Below, one piece after another: positions 34,229 to 46,710 of a stretch of DNA of 64,000 bases (positions within the stretch are counted from its first letter, which is position 1; each line of letters begins with the position of its first letter). The stretch comes from Siphonodentalium dalli. Taxonomy: Eukaryota; Mollusca; Scaphopoda; Gadilida; Siphonodentaliidae. The notes beneath the pieces were generated by a model. The model saw only the letters and a program-made list of their open reading frames with translations, was not told the DNA's origin and searched no databases. The stretch is taken from NCBI GenBank assembly GCA_032622095.1, contig CP136061.1:193448369-193512368 (forward strand). The letters are read 5' to 3'. The position numbers were made by a program, and so were the translations under genes.

Positions 34229-34675
34229 AGGTACTCAATCCGATTAAACACCACAAAACTACCATTTCTTTGGCTTCGGTGGTAGACAATTATTTTATTC
34301 GAGTCGAGGAACATACCCATCAAAGCTCAGAGAGATCAGATATCGATTTTTGAAGTTAGTTATATCAACTGTTTGTAGCCCAGAAACACGACGTCAAAGG
34401 GATGGTCTCGGTCAAAATTGCGGACGAAGATGAATAACTCTAAAAACAAGTGGTAATACAGCCAAATTTCGTGAATACTCAAGTGATGATACGGCGATAT
34501 TTCGTTGAACAAAATGCTGATAAATAAAACTTTTTGGGAAATTTGATACCATAGTTGACAGTGGTTAGCATTATTTTGTTGCAATTAATCGATTCTGATA
34601 ACTAAAGCGTATTTTGAAGAAATGTTGTTGTTGTATCTTGATGATATGGGGACCCTCTGATCGGATTGAGTACCT
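34229..34675. mobile_element. TTAA MITE family M, copy 1
   Basis: TTAA flanks (34225-34228 and 34676-34679) and inverted ends AGGTACTCAATCCGAT. Copies 2 and 3 are at 51957-52415 and 57757-58225. Internal landmarks are 'gattcgagtcgaggaa', 'catcaaagctcag' and 'ggggaccctctgatcgg'. A possible relic of the right end is at about 41685-41727. No coding capacity. Confidence 0.85.
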
Positions 34676-34704
34676 TTAATATTTTTTCACGTTCTGTGAA
34701 TACA

Positions 34705-35730
34705 ACGAGAGGCCGATCATGATCGGCAGATGTTAACCCATCCCTTGGCGATAGTAAGTTACGCTGATCGGAATCATAAATGAGAGTTTTGATGTTGAAT
34801 TATAGAGTATACTGTTATGTACTATTATAGACAATGTACATAACACAAATTATTGGAATTTATGGGTCACTCACATTTATATAAGAGAATGCACTGGAAC
34901 ATGATCTGTAATGCTGCACCACCACAGCCTTGGGTTAAATGTGAAAAAGGTTACCTGGACATGGAATACTTGATCAAGAGATTCCAATTTAAGTCTACAA
35001 TGATAATGTATCAAATTCTACCCACAACAGCTATCAAGATAAACACCTCACTGCTGACCCATCAGTATCAATTATACAGCAGAGCTGTCAACAAATCTCA
35101 GGCATTGATTATGTTAAAGGCTGGCATCTCTATGAAACCAATAACATGTATAATGACCTCAGACCATCTGTAGAGTGATGTTCTAGTCTACTGTTGATAG
35201 CATGTGATGTGTATTGTTGAGACTTTTTTTTAATTAGATACCATAGCTTTCTTTATCTTCACATTGGCATAAGAGACATCAGAAAATAATATAACCATAT
35301 TAAACCAAATTTGGTGTGCTGACTCGGGGTACCCTTGGCGGAGTTATAATGGTGTTAGTTTTTCAAATTTTGTTAAAAATTATAATAAAAAAAATAAATT
35401 ATTATTGTTTGTTGTTATTTATTTATTTATTTTATGTTAAATTGAGCAAGGAATTAAAACTAAATTTTTTTTTTTAAGAGTGAATATTTTTTTTCGAAAA
35501 AGGGTCATAACTCACTTAAAAATAGTCTGATCGAACCCATATTCGAACACGATCTGTCTTTTGTGCTGAGAAATTCATATACACAATTGTTTGAGTTATG
35601 TTTGAGTTATCGCACCATACCTAAAGTGTATACAGCCAGACATACTGACGGACGGACTAACGACGAGTGGTCAATCCGGACATTGATACTATGTTTTAAT
35701 ACCATACTATGGCATGGGTAAACATAAAAA
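34705..35730 (+). repeat. Pearl-like repeat family 1, copy 2
   Basis: Same left segment as 402-770 (gaggccgatcatgatcgg, 'acataacacaaattattgg', 'ccttgggttaaatgtg'). Here it is followed by a single core monomer (about 35495-35610), a short gacggacgg tract (35645-35660) and the same terminal palindrome (ataccatactatggcatgg, then ataaaa). Copy 1 has four monomers, so the core expands and contracts between copies. The 106-residue frame at 34853-35173 falls in the left segment and is broken in copy 1. Confidence 0.65.
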
Positions 35731-35739
35731 TTAGTCATT

Positions 35740-36230
35740 TGCGGGTAAGTATCAATTTTCGGCAGTTTTTTCCGACCATTTTTTGACACCCACCCCCCCT
35801 TTTAACACTAAAACAGAGATTTGCGGGGGGAAATTCACTGTAAACAGCTGTATATGAATTTCTGTGCATACTATTTATCATGGATGTTAACATGGACATG
35901 TAAATAGGAATGAGTCATTTTGAGGTCATTCGTCCAAAAAAACATGGCTGCCAGCGGCCATCTTGGATTTCAAAATTTGCAACAAAATACAACACGATAA
36001 CTGCCTGCAGTCAGTTTACCAGTTAGAATTACATTATTTCTCTCATTCAAACTGATTCAAAGTGGGTTTGAAGCCCAACTCATTGCCAAAACACTAAAAA
36101 AACAAGCAGGAAATTTTTGTTTTAGTTACGGAAAAAATTGCTTGTTGGTGGCTTTGACCACCCACCCACCCCGGCATACGTGCCGGAAGAAATTTTTTCA
36201 CCCCCCCCTGTCACTTCAATAAGTTTTTGC
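35740..36230 (-). repeat. Dispersed repeat, inverted relative at 62.5-63.06 kb
   Basis: Matches 62700-63060 in opposite orientation. Shared blocks are 'aaaactgccgaaaa', 'cgcaaatctctgttttagtg', 'gaatttctgtgcatactat', the C/G-rich 'cacccacccacccc' and 'ccagcggccatcttgg'. It belongs with the 'ccaagatggc' monomer family at 45.6 kb. No coding. Confidence 0.55.
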
Positions 36231-36619
36231 GAGCCATAATGCTGCCATTTATTACATGATCCAATAAACCCATTCTATAAATTGTGATATTAAACGTTCG
36301 TTTAATAAGAGAACATAGTGCCAGGTGACCTTTTACTTCCGGTTTGTCGTCTGTATACATTCCGTATGCTACGTCTCAAAATACTATCGCTTCCAATATT
36401 TTTCCAACAAACTACAATGAATGAAGAGTTTGAAAAGTTATGATATTAAATATAGGCCATTATATATGCCAAGGAGTCTTTATTTATCTGAAACTATTTC
36501 TTTATGCGGACAAACAACGCATAGTCACGTGAAACGTCATCGCATGCGTTATAGAAACCGATATTAGTTTCGCGTCCATTTGTTAATTTAACTATGTTTT
36601 GTCGAGGTTTTGCATCATG

Positions 36620-39600
36620 TAATAAATAGAATCTACAACTCGTCCCAAGTTTATAGCGGAATTTACAAAACTCGTCCAGTAAACTATTAGTCCAGGAGAT
36701 ATTGGTCGACCTCTGCACCCCCCCCCCCCCGCAGGACTTAACTTCACCCCACTAATTTTCTTCCTTAAGGTCTCCTCTAATTTTTTTCACTTGTTAACAA
36801 GAAAAAAAAGTGGCCACAGAGACTCCAGACAAGATGGCGTCCACCATTTTTTAATGCACCAGGTCTCTTTGATCGCCATTATAGTAAAGATGATAGCACA
36901 TGCGGTCTTGTTTTCCGCTCGATTCGTTATGCTAATACACAACCCTTACAAATTAGCCAAAAATCCGACACCAGAATCCAATATGGCGGCCAAGATGGCC
37001 GCCGAAATGTGAAAATATGCTATTTTTCTGACATGTTACCATAATATGCATTGATTGCGGGATATTTTTGTCCGATATCACGTTTTCCCAAATGCCGGTA
37101 TCATAGGTCAAAGCCGAATCTCCGTTAATAACGCGATGTTATGTTTCGAATCAATGAATGTTATTGCTATTATAACAACACCCATGCATATATATTTGCA
37201 GGATATACTCGAGCTAGGATTCCTCTTATTCCTGAGTTGAAGAATATTTACCCAAATCCAAGATGGCGGCCAAAATGGCCACCAGAAATAAAAAATCGCC
37301 GAAAATCGCTGATTTTAACATCAGTGAGCATTATTGTCATGACAACTCCACACCTGCTTACTATTGTAAGTTGGGAACACTTAGGTGAAGAACTTTCCTT
37401 GTACCATATCCAAATAAAAGTCCCCCAAATCCAAAATGGCGCCCACAATGGCGGACATATTTTGAAAAATCACCGAAATTCCCTCATATTCACATCATTG
37501 GGCATCATTGTCGAGACAACTCCATCCATGCGTACAGTTGAGTTGGAAATACTGAGGTGAAGTAATTACCTTACATCTCATGCAAGAAATGGTTTTCCAA
37601 ATCGAAGATGGCGGCCAAAATGGCGACCGAAATTTGAAAACACGCCTACATTCCTTTACTTTCTTATGATGGGCGTTATTGTTTCGCGATTTCTACCCAC
37701 CATTACATGTTGATATGTATGAATTATTCATTAGGGTTTGGCAAGTGATACTCACAGTCAATACGGCGGCCAACTGGCGGGCAGAAATTGAAAAGAAGCC
37801 GATATTATCACATACTAATTTCAACTTTTTGTCATAATATTGATTTGTATAAACGAAACGGTACATACTATAAGCCATATATTAGTTCCAATGTAAGTCG
37901 TAGCCTTTTGGAAGGATGAAAACCCACAATCGCAATGTGGCATTTCAAAATCCATTCTCCACTAAGGGCTCATACTGGCCGTAACCGTATATAGGTGCGC
38001 CGAATAGTCATATTATGACTTCCAAGAATCAAAACAACAGTACCTGAGCTTATTCTGAATTGCCACATTCAGCATTATCTGGACTCGTTTCCGTCTCTTC
38101 GTCAGATTAATCTATCTCACTCACAACAACAGTTCACTACTCTTCTTTGTAGGAGTGTGCCACTAATCGGAATGTTTCAAACAATACATATGCCGGTGTC
38201 CAGCTCACGTGTTGGTTTCGAAAGCTTGGAATTCTTAGCGAGCTTCATTCGTGGTGTAGCTTATGGTATAATTCAGATGCTACATATGGGGTATATGCGT
38301 CATCTTTTGCGATACACTATAAAGGTATTCGGTCGATGCGTATACTAGCTTTCAGAAGGACCTATCTATCTGCGTATTGTCAGCTTTGGTGACCTAATGG
38401 AGATAACAACGTGTACACCTGGTGATCTTCACAAAGAGCCTCTTCTCAATATATGGTTCATAAATTCACATACTCATCTAATGCGCTGACGTACCCGGAC
38501 AACTTCTGTATATATGGCTTCGAATGTTGAAAGCCCGACATTTGACGGATGCATTTCTGCTAAGGCGTAGAAGACAATAATGCATAATATACCCAAACTC
38601 CTTGAACATGATCACAAGAACAAGCTTGTTGGCGTCCAGCAATCGTCTCACTGAACAGATCCAAGCAGATGATAACAATACACACGGTGATAGTGTGTGG
38701 GTATGTGTCATGATAGTGGAAATGAAATTGGACCATGACTGCACCGCCCCTTATTTTGTTATGTTTTAGATTCAGACAGGATCTCATGTGTGGCTTTGCT
38801 TTCCTTGTATGCTAAGATTGTTTGTTCCCATCCGTTTGGAATCCGTTCTTAAACAACTGGACCAGGAGTATGCCATTGGCTACTGCTGTATAAGCCCCAC
38901 CAATACTGGGGTGTTGTCTTAAAGGCGATACCTTTGATAGTTGGTTGATATATCATACTCGCGCTGGGTGGTATGGTTCAAGAAAGTACAAATGCCATCA
39001 ACAAAAGGGTGAAATGTTCAACGCGAAGAACATCCAGAGGAATGTTACGTTGATGAGCTCTTGCATTCAGTTCAACAAACGTTGGTACACCAAGTGATTT
39101 CTTGGTAATATCACCAATGCGACCATTTTCCTGCATGAGACATTAACTACTATATTCTAAAGTTATATATATAAAGCTATATGATCATAACATAAAGGTC
39201 GCGTTCCCCAACGACCACAGCCATTGTCATCGAGACTGTAAATTGTTCTTTAAATACATAGTGAAATAAATGCACCACAGTTCCTGGCATTTTCTTGAAT
39301 AATACCGCCCACATACTGACACTAACCCCGAGAGAGGATAACAAAACACGCATACATTCATGCTATAAAGACATTATCCTTTAGTCCATCCGACTGTTTT
39401 GAGGGAGGCTAGCATATTACTATCCAGACAAAAGTTGAATCAGAAAGGCTTCGAAACGGATGTGGAAATACAATCTTACCACACCAAATAAAACCGACAC
39501 GCATGACATTCGATATCTTAAACATGCACCAGGTGTAGGGGTGGTGTATACAGTGGCCCATTTCATTCCCACTATCATGGCGCATGTCCACAAACTAGCA

Positions 39601-41645
39601 CCGCGAACATTGTTCTTCTCTGCTGTGAGATATTCGACGAGACAACTGCGGGGCGTCACACAGTTTGCTTCGGATAATGGTCAAGACGTGTGGGTAGTCT
39701 GTACACTAGGGTATTCTCCTTAGCAGATAGACATCTGTCCAAGGGAATGAGACAGCTAGCCACCTTCGAAACACTGTAGAAGTTGTCCACATATGCCAAT
39801 GCGTTCGCTGAGTTTGTGAGTTGACGAACCATCTATTGAGAAGTGACTAGCTAACTGGTTATCCAGGTGTACATGTCGTTATCCCATGGGGTATGAGACA
39901 CATACATAGAGATGACCTTCTGTAAGCTAGACACCGGAAAATGAATTGTTTGAAACGTTATGATTAGAGGGACCCTACTCCCAGGAAGTGGTGAATACTT
40001 TGTCGGTGTGAGCGACCTAGATATATCAGAAAAAGAAATGGAAGCTGGTCCAGATAATTATGGACGTGACGTGGCATAATCTGTTATCAGGTAATTGTTC
40101 TGATATAACTATTCGGCGCACCTACGCTTACGGCCATTATCGGCGCTAAGTGGAGACTGGATTTCGAAATGCCACATCGCGATATTAATTGTGGTGTTTC
40201 ATCTTTCCAGAAGGATACGAGCTATGTTATGCGTTTTGATACCTTTAAGTTGAACTAGTAGATGGTTTATGTACAGTTTCGTCCATACATACCGATATTA
40301 TGACAAAAAGTTGAAATTAATATGTGAAAATATCGATTTCTTTTCAATTTCTAGCCGCCAATTTAGCAGCGATCTTGGCCGTGAGTATCAATTGCCAAAC
40401 CCTAATGGATACTTCATGTCACTATTCCATATCAACATGTAATGGTGGATAGAAATCGCGAAAAAATAACGCCCATCGTAAGAAAGTAAAGTAATGTAGA
40501 CTTGTTTTCAAATTTCGGTCGCCATTTTGGCCGCCATCTTTGATTTGGAAAACAATTTCTTGCATGAGATGTAATGTAATTACTTCACCTCAGTATTTCC
40601 AACTCAATTGTAAGCATGGGTTGAGTTGTCTCGACAATAATGCCCAATGATGTGAATATGAGGGAATTTCGGTGATTTTTCAAAATATGTCCGCCATTGT
40701 GGGCGCCATTTTGGATTTGGGGGACTTTTATTTGGATATGGTACAAGGAAAGTTCTTCGCCTAGTAAGCTGGTGTGGAGTTGTCATGACAATAATGCTCA
40801 CTGATGTTAAAATCAGTGATTTTCGGCGATTTGTTTATTTCTGGTGGCCATTTTGGCCGCCATCTTGGATTTGGGTAAATATTCCTCAACTCAGGTATAA
40901 GAGGAATCCTAGCTCGAGTATATCCTGCAAATATATATGCATGGGTGTTGTTATAATAGCAATAACATTCATTGATTCGAAACATAACATCGCGTTATTA
41001 ACGGAGATTCGGCTTTGACCTATGATACCGGCATTTGGGAAAACGTGATATCGGACAAAAATATCCCGCAATGATTACATATTATGGTACCCATGTATTC
41101 GCCAATGACTCCTCTATATGATAAATGTATAACATGACGCAAAAATTCTAACATTTTCCCACAGAGACAAACGAAAGGTGGTAACATGTCAGAAAAATAG
41201 CATATTTTCACATTTCGGCGGCCATCTTGGCCGCCATATTGGATTCTGGTGTCGGATTTTTGGCTAATTTGTAAGGGTTGTATATTAGCATAACGAATCG
41301 AGCGGAATACAAGACCGCATGTGCTATCATCTTTACTATAATGGCGATCAAAGAGACCTGGTGCATTTAAAAAAAATGGCCGCCACGATGGACGCCATCT
41401 TGTCTGGAGTCTCTGTGGCCACTTTTTTTTCTTGTTAACAAGTGAAAAAAATTAGAGGAGACCTTAAGGAAGAAAATTAGTGGGGTGAAGTTAAGTCCTT
41501 GGGGGGGGGGGGGGGTGCAGAGGTCGACCAATATCTCCTGGACTATAGGTCTGGACCTCGCCAAATGCTCGGTCCAGACCTAATTTACTGGACTCGTTTT
41601 GTAAATTCCGCTATAAACTGGGGACTCGTTGTAGATCATCTATAT
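36620..41645. mobile_element. ~5 kb inverted repeat, arms meeting near 39116
   Basis: The two halves are complementary around 39116; for example 'ttgttaacaag' at 36791 answers 41432, and 'actccagacaagatggcg' answers 'cgccatcttgtctggagt'. The outer ~1.4 kb of each arm is nearly identical by eye and contains 160-173-bp monomers with 'aagatggcggcca' (36960-37850, 40330-41290). The inner ~1.1 kb is still alignable but much more diverged. The right arm has a small extra palindrome (ttaggtctggacc..., 41549-41584). No target duplication is apparent at the ends. It may be one transposon with long TIRs or an inverted duplication of an older element. Confidence 0.75.
38000..40100. pseudogene. Degenerate paired coding traces in the inverted repeat
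   Basis: The inner arms read as related protein when each is translated outward from the centre. The left arm (minus, around 38700-38540) gives 'LFSETIAGRQQAC' and later 'IRQM' and 'KLSGYVSALDEYVN'. The right arm (plus, around 39605-39830) gives 'IFDETTAGRHTVC', 'MRQLATFETL' and 'KLSTYANAFAEFV'. Substitutions are conservative in this frame, implying former coding, but each arm has several stops. Near the centre the minus frame 39140-39000 reads 'GDITKKSLGVPTFVELNARA' without a partner. I do not recognise the family. Confidence 0.35.
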
Positions 41646-41984
41646 ATAGTACTACTGATCTATTTCGATCACCATAATGTGGAATCTGATTATATGGGGA
41701 CCATCGAATCGGATTGAGTTGCTTAAATTTAATATGAGCCTCTTTAAAATTCGGGGCGCTATACACGCATGTTGAAAAGAGTGAAAGGAAAAAGTGATAA
41801 AAATAGCGATATCTTGTTACATATTGTATCCGGGCAATACAAAATAGTCGGCTGTTCTAAATTTAAAGATATTTTCGAGCATTAATGTTGATTTATGTGC
41901 GAATAAAGCGATGTCGCGGAAATAGGATATTACTGTTTGACATTAGATGACTGGAGATTGCATATGTGAATATTTAATAAATAG

Positions 41985-42114
41985 AGCATGGCTTGGAGTG
42001 AAATACGCCGATATAGTGCATAGTGAGGTTGTGTAGTTCACGACGCGAAGCGGAGTGAACTACACAACCGCACTATGCACTATATCGGCGTATTTCACGA
42101 CAAGTCATGCTCTA
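41985..42114. repeat. Long hairpin, ~58-bp arms
   Basis: Arms run from tagagcatg to catgctcta with 'tacgccgatatagtgcatag' and 'ttgtgtagttcac' pairing perfectly, around the loop gacgcgaagcgga. One arm has a few extra bases. A typical palindromic MITE, but no flanking direct repeat was found. Confidence 0.8.
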
Positions 42115-42179
42115 ATTATTATATTGTATCGAACAAATGCAGAAATTAAAGGCAAACCAGTGGGCAAACACCATTTTTT

Positions 42180-43020
42180 TTAAAAGAAAAAATAATAATA
42201 TGTAAAAAAAAAAAAAAAAAAAAATTTAAATTCCTCTTTGTTCAGGTTTGTTTGTTTGTTTGTTTTTAATTAATTCTTTGTAATTTTGATTTAGCAGTAG
42301 GAAACTAGTATTTTCAACTTTTACTAAGTTCAGACAATTGATGTTCGCCTTACTGAAGCTTTAATTTGGATCAGCGGCGAAATAACAAGTAGTTTCAGAA
42401 CAAAGTTTGATGTAGTGTTCGTTACTATTTTTAGTAGTCAAAACTACATATGCATAGTGCACGATGGGAGAGACTTGAAGGCGTAGTATACAACTACGAC
42501 TAATAGAGTCGAGTAGCCAACCAATCGGAACGCTTGATTTCAATAACAAAGTCACGTGAGATACAATATATAACAATAGGTATGATCGTCGACATGCGTC
42601 TTATGTGCGGTAGAGGTTCGATGCGCCCAGTTATTTTTCACAATTTCAAATCAAGAAAACCGAATTCCAAACATGACACATTCCATGTGCGCACGTACTC
42701 ATTTTGAATGTTGAATGATGAATTGATTGAAGATGACACGCTTGCGCCACAAGTTCTTCTCCAAATCAGTACACCGCGTACTTACTTACGTGGCATTCCA
42801 GAATGGGTGTGAGTTATTGTGCCAAGTAATTGCCTGATAGTTTGCGCGAAAAATGTGTTGCTTAAGAAGTCGGCATTTGGTGTTATTGTTCTCGTTTTAC
42901 AACAGGAGAAAATTTATCATAATGCATCGACTTGAATACATGTCGGCTTGTCACATAAAGCAGGATGCAAGTAGGTCATCATCGATATTAGTAGATTGTT
43001 GAAGTTGTTGCATAGTATGA
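42180..43020. other. AT-rich stretch, poly-A run, no gene
   Basis: An A-run at about 42205-42225 and tttg repeats at 42246-42265. Nothing else supportable. Confidence 0.5.
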
Positions 43021-43671
43021 TACATATTGCACCTCTTTTTCATAATAAGTCATTATGCTACCCTTTTCCTGCAACCAGAGAATACAATCCTGGTATTCAG
43101 GCAAGGCTTCACATATCCCGTGTCCATGACACATTTCCAGAAAATGCCAAATATTTATCTCCTTGACAGGCTTCTATTTTTTCGCGAATGGTCGAGTGCT
43201 GTTTCAAAATCACTGAATTATATTTGCCATGGGGTCGAATGTCACGTGATACGGTCCGTCAATGGCGACGTTCGCTTAGAGTTAGTTCCTGATCTCGTGC
43301 TAGTACGTTACCACGAGGAAGCGATACATGTATGCTGTTACAAGCAGCCAATGCAGCACGCCTCGGTCGCACGCTAGTTATTGTTTTTTATTCCCCTGAC
43401 GCGTACATGTCGATATACTAGAATGTTATGTTTCACGATGAATATGAGCTAGGATAATTCTTCATACTGAAATCAAAAATAGGTCATGTGTCATATCCGT
43501 GAATGACACAGTGGGCATTATTGTTCAAGAGGTGTGTGAAACTTTGCCTCTAATTCACGCGTTGACAGGCTACGACATTCACAAATACCTATAGAATGAA
43601 GCCGTTTGACTTAGTAGTCAAAAGCAGTAACATGTGATGCGACTTTTGCATCAATTTGTGCAATCTATTAG

Positions 43672-43712
43672 AATAAGGAATAGGGAATAAGTTCCAAATG
43701 TCATGTTCGTTT
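43672..43712 (+). mobile_element. Solo end of the GC-rich fold-back family
   Basis: 'ataaggaatagggaataag' then 'ttccaaatgtcatg' matches the right terminus of 15203-15956. The rest of the element is absent. Confidence 0.6.
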
Positions 43713-44149
43713 AATATTGACGATGACACTATATATCCCACCAAGAGTTTGCATAAATTATGGTGAGCTATAATGTCGTCAATTAGACAAATTAACGCAC
43801 ACGTTCTTATGTTGTGTAACCGAACACTGGAACACACCTACCACCAGCAGCCACAGACTCCTTACGAAATCACATTAACACATATTCGTGCGAAACTGTA
43901 TCAGTGTATCATACTGACTCCCCAGCGTTGTGTACCATGTTCTGACAGCCATGGTTAGTCGCTCTTTGATTGAGTCCTACAAACCAGTCGGATTATATTT
44001 CCTCCCGATCTACTGTGACTACTGAGCTTTGGCTTCAAAGATTCATGTGAATCTAACAAATGATCTTGTTTCAATGCAGACTGACCATGTAACGATGTAT
44101 GTGAGAATGTCTACAATAACCGAAAGAGTGTTAATTTTGACAACTGATA

Positions 44150-45099
44150 GGATGAGCAGAGTGAGAGAACATTTAAGGACTATATATACTCAAATTATAG
44201 ACCAGAAAGTAGTAGCATGTCTTGAAAACTGTTTGGCAACACAATATTATATATGTATACCCCATAGTGGCATACCGCCTAGTGTGGGCATATCTATAAC
44301 TTATGACTGCTATACTCAGACAGATGGACCCAAAAATCAGCCTTTTCATATAAACGAAGATGAATAACTATAGCACAAAAAAAAAACAAAAAAAAAACAG
44401 TTGAATGTGCCATTAAATGTCCTCATAGTGGTGAACATCCATATAAAATTTCATTGAGATCCGAGCATTGCCATTACTGTTCAAGTTATGACCTGAACAG
44501 ACATCGGATGGACCAAACAGCCAACATGTCCAGATAAACAAAGATAAATAATTCTAGAATGGAAAAGCCAAACAGAACAATGGAACCCTCTATTGAATGT
44601 CCTCACAGTGGTGAACATCCATACCAAATTTCATTGAGATCCCAGCACAACTGTTGAAGTTACGACATGAACAGACACCAGACGGACCAAAAAGCCAACA
44701 TTTCCAGATAAACAAAGATGTATAACTCTAGAATGGAAAATCCGAACAAAACGATGGAACCCTCTATTGAATGCCCTCATAGTAGTGAACATCCATACCA
44801 AATTTCATTGAGATCCGAGCACTACTGTTCATGTTATGACATGAACAGACACCAGATGGACCAAAAATCCAACATTTCCAGATAAACAAAGATGAATAAC
44901 TCTAGAATGGAAAATCCGAACAAAACGATGGAACCCTCTATTTAATGTCCTCATAGTAGTGAACATCCATACCTAATTTCATTGAGATCTCAGCACTATT
45001 GTTCAAGTTATGACATGAACAGACATCGGACGTACGGACGGATGGACAGACAGGTGCAAAACAGTATACCACCCCTTTTTTTTTTAAAGGGGGTATAAT
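44150..45099 (+). repeat. Pearl-like repeat family 4, 174-bp tandem array
   Basis: Monomers start 'gataaacaaagat' at 44533, 44707 and 44881 (period 174). They contain 'ataactctagaatgg', 'gaaccctctattgaatg' and 'catttcattgagatc'-like blocks. The array ends in a gacgtacggacggatgg tract (45028-45050) and the hairpin 45070-45099 (taccacccc / gggggtata around an A/T run). A degenerate monomer lies around 44300-44500. The 112-residue frame at 44029-44367 runs into the array. Confidence 0.65.
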
Positions 45100-45633
45100 A
45101 ATTCAAAGTACTTCCATGGTAAACAATGAAAATATGATAAAAATCAGAATTACATTCGTAAACTGGAAATAATCAACTTGGAAGAGTATTAAAATGTTAA
45201 GAGTCTATTAAGAGGATTCATGGATAAGGAGGTTAAACACACAAACTCTCACTCGCTTCAATACCCAAACCTGATGATTTAAAAGTTTCAACTGCGTTTC
45301 TAACATTGTTAGTATGGCGATTAAACTTTGACATTACAGACTCTAATTAAAATGTTATTTCAAAATATCCACTGAAGAAGGCTGCTGCTGAAAGCTATGG
45401 AAAACGAGCACTAATCCTGTATCCATATATATTAGTGGTCCTCTTAGGGCCATCACTTACTGAATACAGCTTGGAAGAGTTTTTCTGAATGACCAAGAAT
45501 ACAATGAAAGTGTCAATGACACTGTAGCTCAACTTGGAAAGGGAATAATTTAATGTATTACAGTCAATGGAGCCATTAGGAATGTGGAAAGTTGAATATC
45601 TAATACATGTTTATAGACATGAAGAGAAAAGTA

Positions 45634-46410
45634 AAATCCAAGATGGCTGCTGGCGGCCTTGTTTTCGGCCGAATGACCCCAAAATGAGTCGTTCCCATCT
45701 ACATGTCATCGTTAACATCCATGACAAATTTTATGACGATCAGACTAAAGGTACGACCTGTAGCCCATGCTAAAGAATTTAGTCATACAAAGAGTAAAAT
45801 CCAAGATGGCTGCTGGCGGCCATGTTTTTTGGCCGAATGATCCCAAAATGACTCGTTCCCATCTACATGTCATTATTAACATTCATGACAAATTTTATGA
45901 TGATCAGACTAAAGGTATGACATGTAGCCCGTGCTAAAGAATTTAGTCATACAAAGAGTAAAATCCAAGATGGCTGCTGGCGGCCATGTTTTCGGCCGAA
46001 TGACCCCAAAATGAGTCGTTCCCATCTACATGTCATCGTTAACATCCATGACAAATTTTATGATGATCAGACTAAAGGTACGACCTGTAGCCCATGCTAA
46101 AGAATTTAGTCATACAAAGAGTAAAATCCAAGATGGCTGCTGGCGGCCATGTTTTTGAGCCGAATGACCCCAAAATTACTCGTTCCCATCTACATGTCAA
46201 TATTATCATCCATAAACAAATTTCATGATCATCAGATGAACAGTACGACCTGTGGCCCGTGCTAATGGATTACATTTTTTAATCCAAGATGGCCGCTGGC
46301 GGCCATGTTTTTTGTCCGAATGACCCCAAAATGACTTGTTCCAATCTACATTCCAATTTCAACAACCATGACAAATTTTATGATGATCAGACTAAAGGTA
46401 CAGCTATGCT
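45634..46410 (+). repeat. 163-bp tandem array, 'ccaagatggctgctggcgg' family
   Basis: Five units start 'aaatccaagatggc' at 45634, 45797, 45961, 46124 and about 46273, a 163-bp period. Unit three is almost identical to unit one, and unit five is the most diverged. Scattered relatives are at 24.0-24.6, 35.9 and 62.7 kb. No flanking hairpin or ggac tract is visible here, so this may be a satellite-like expansion of the core alone. Confidence 0.8.
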
Positions 46411-46439
46411 CTCAGTAAGCGACCTGTTTAACGAGGTTG

Positions 46440-46710
46440 TGGGCCGGTCATGACCGCGGTCATACCGCCACTACACCGCGGTCATGCGGTAGTACACCGC
46501 GGCCATGCGGTAGTACACCGCGGTCATACGGTAGTACACCGCGGCCATGCGGTAGTACACCGTGGTCATACGGTAATACACCGCGACGCGCGGTGACACG
46601 CGGTATCTGACCGCGGTCGTGTTGGAAGTCCACCGCGGTAATTTAGACCGTTACCGGCGTACACCGCGGTAGTATTTTCCGCGACCGCCTTACACCGCGG
46701 TCATTCCCCG
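46440..46710. repeat. CpG-rich minisatellite, 21-bp unit
   Basis: At least five consecutive copies of 'acaccgcggtcatgcggtag' plus one base (about 46474-46580). Diverged copies continue to 46705. Each unit contains ccgcgg and ccgc/gcgg inverted pairs, so single strands can fold. It is an island of dense CpG in AT-rich DNA; methylation status cannot be read from sequence. Confidence 0.8.

Noticed and set aside
43027-43377. 116-residue plus ORF and the nearby frame at 43773-43958
   Set aside because: Some stretches look protein-like in more than one frame (for example QKMPNIYLLDRLLF and ATREYNPGIQARLH), but frames are broken and I recognise no family. Possibly an old coding relic, too weak to annotate.
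46440-46710. Promoter CpG island
   Set aside because: The CpG richness is explained by the 21-bp minisatellite unit; no TATA or initiator and no solid downstream gene.
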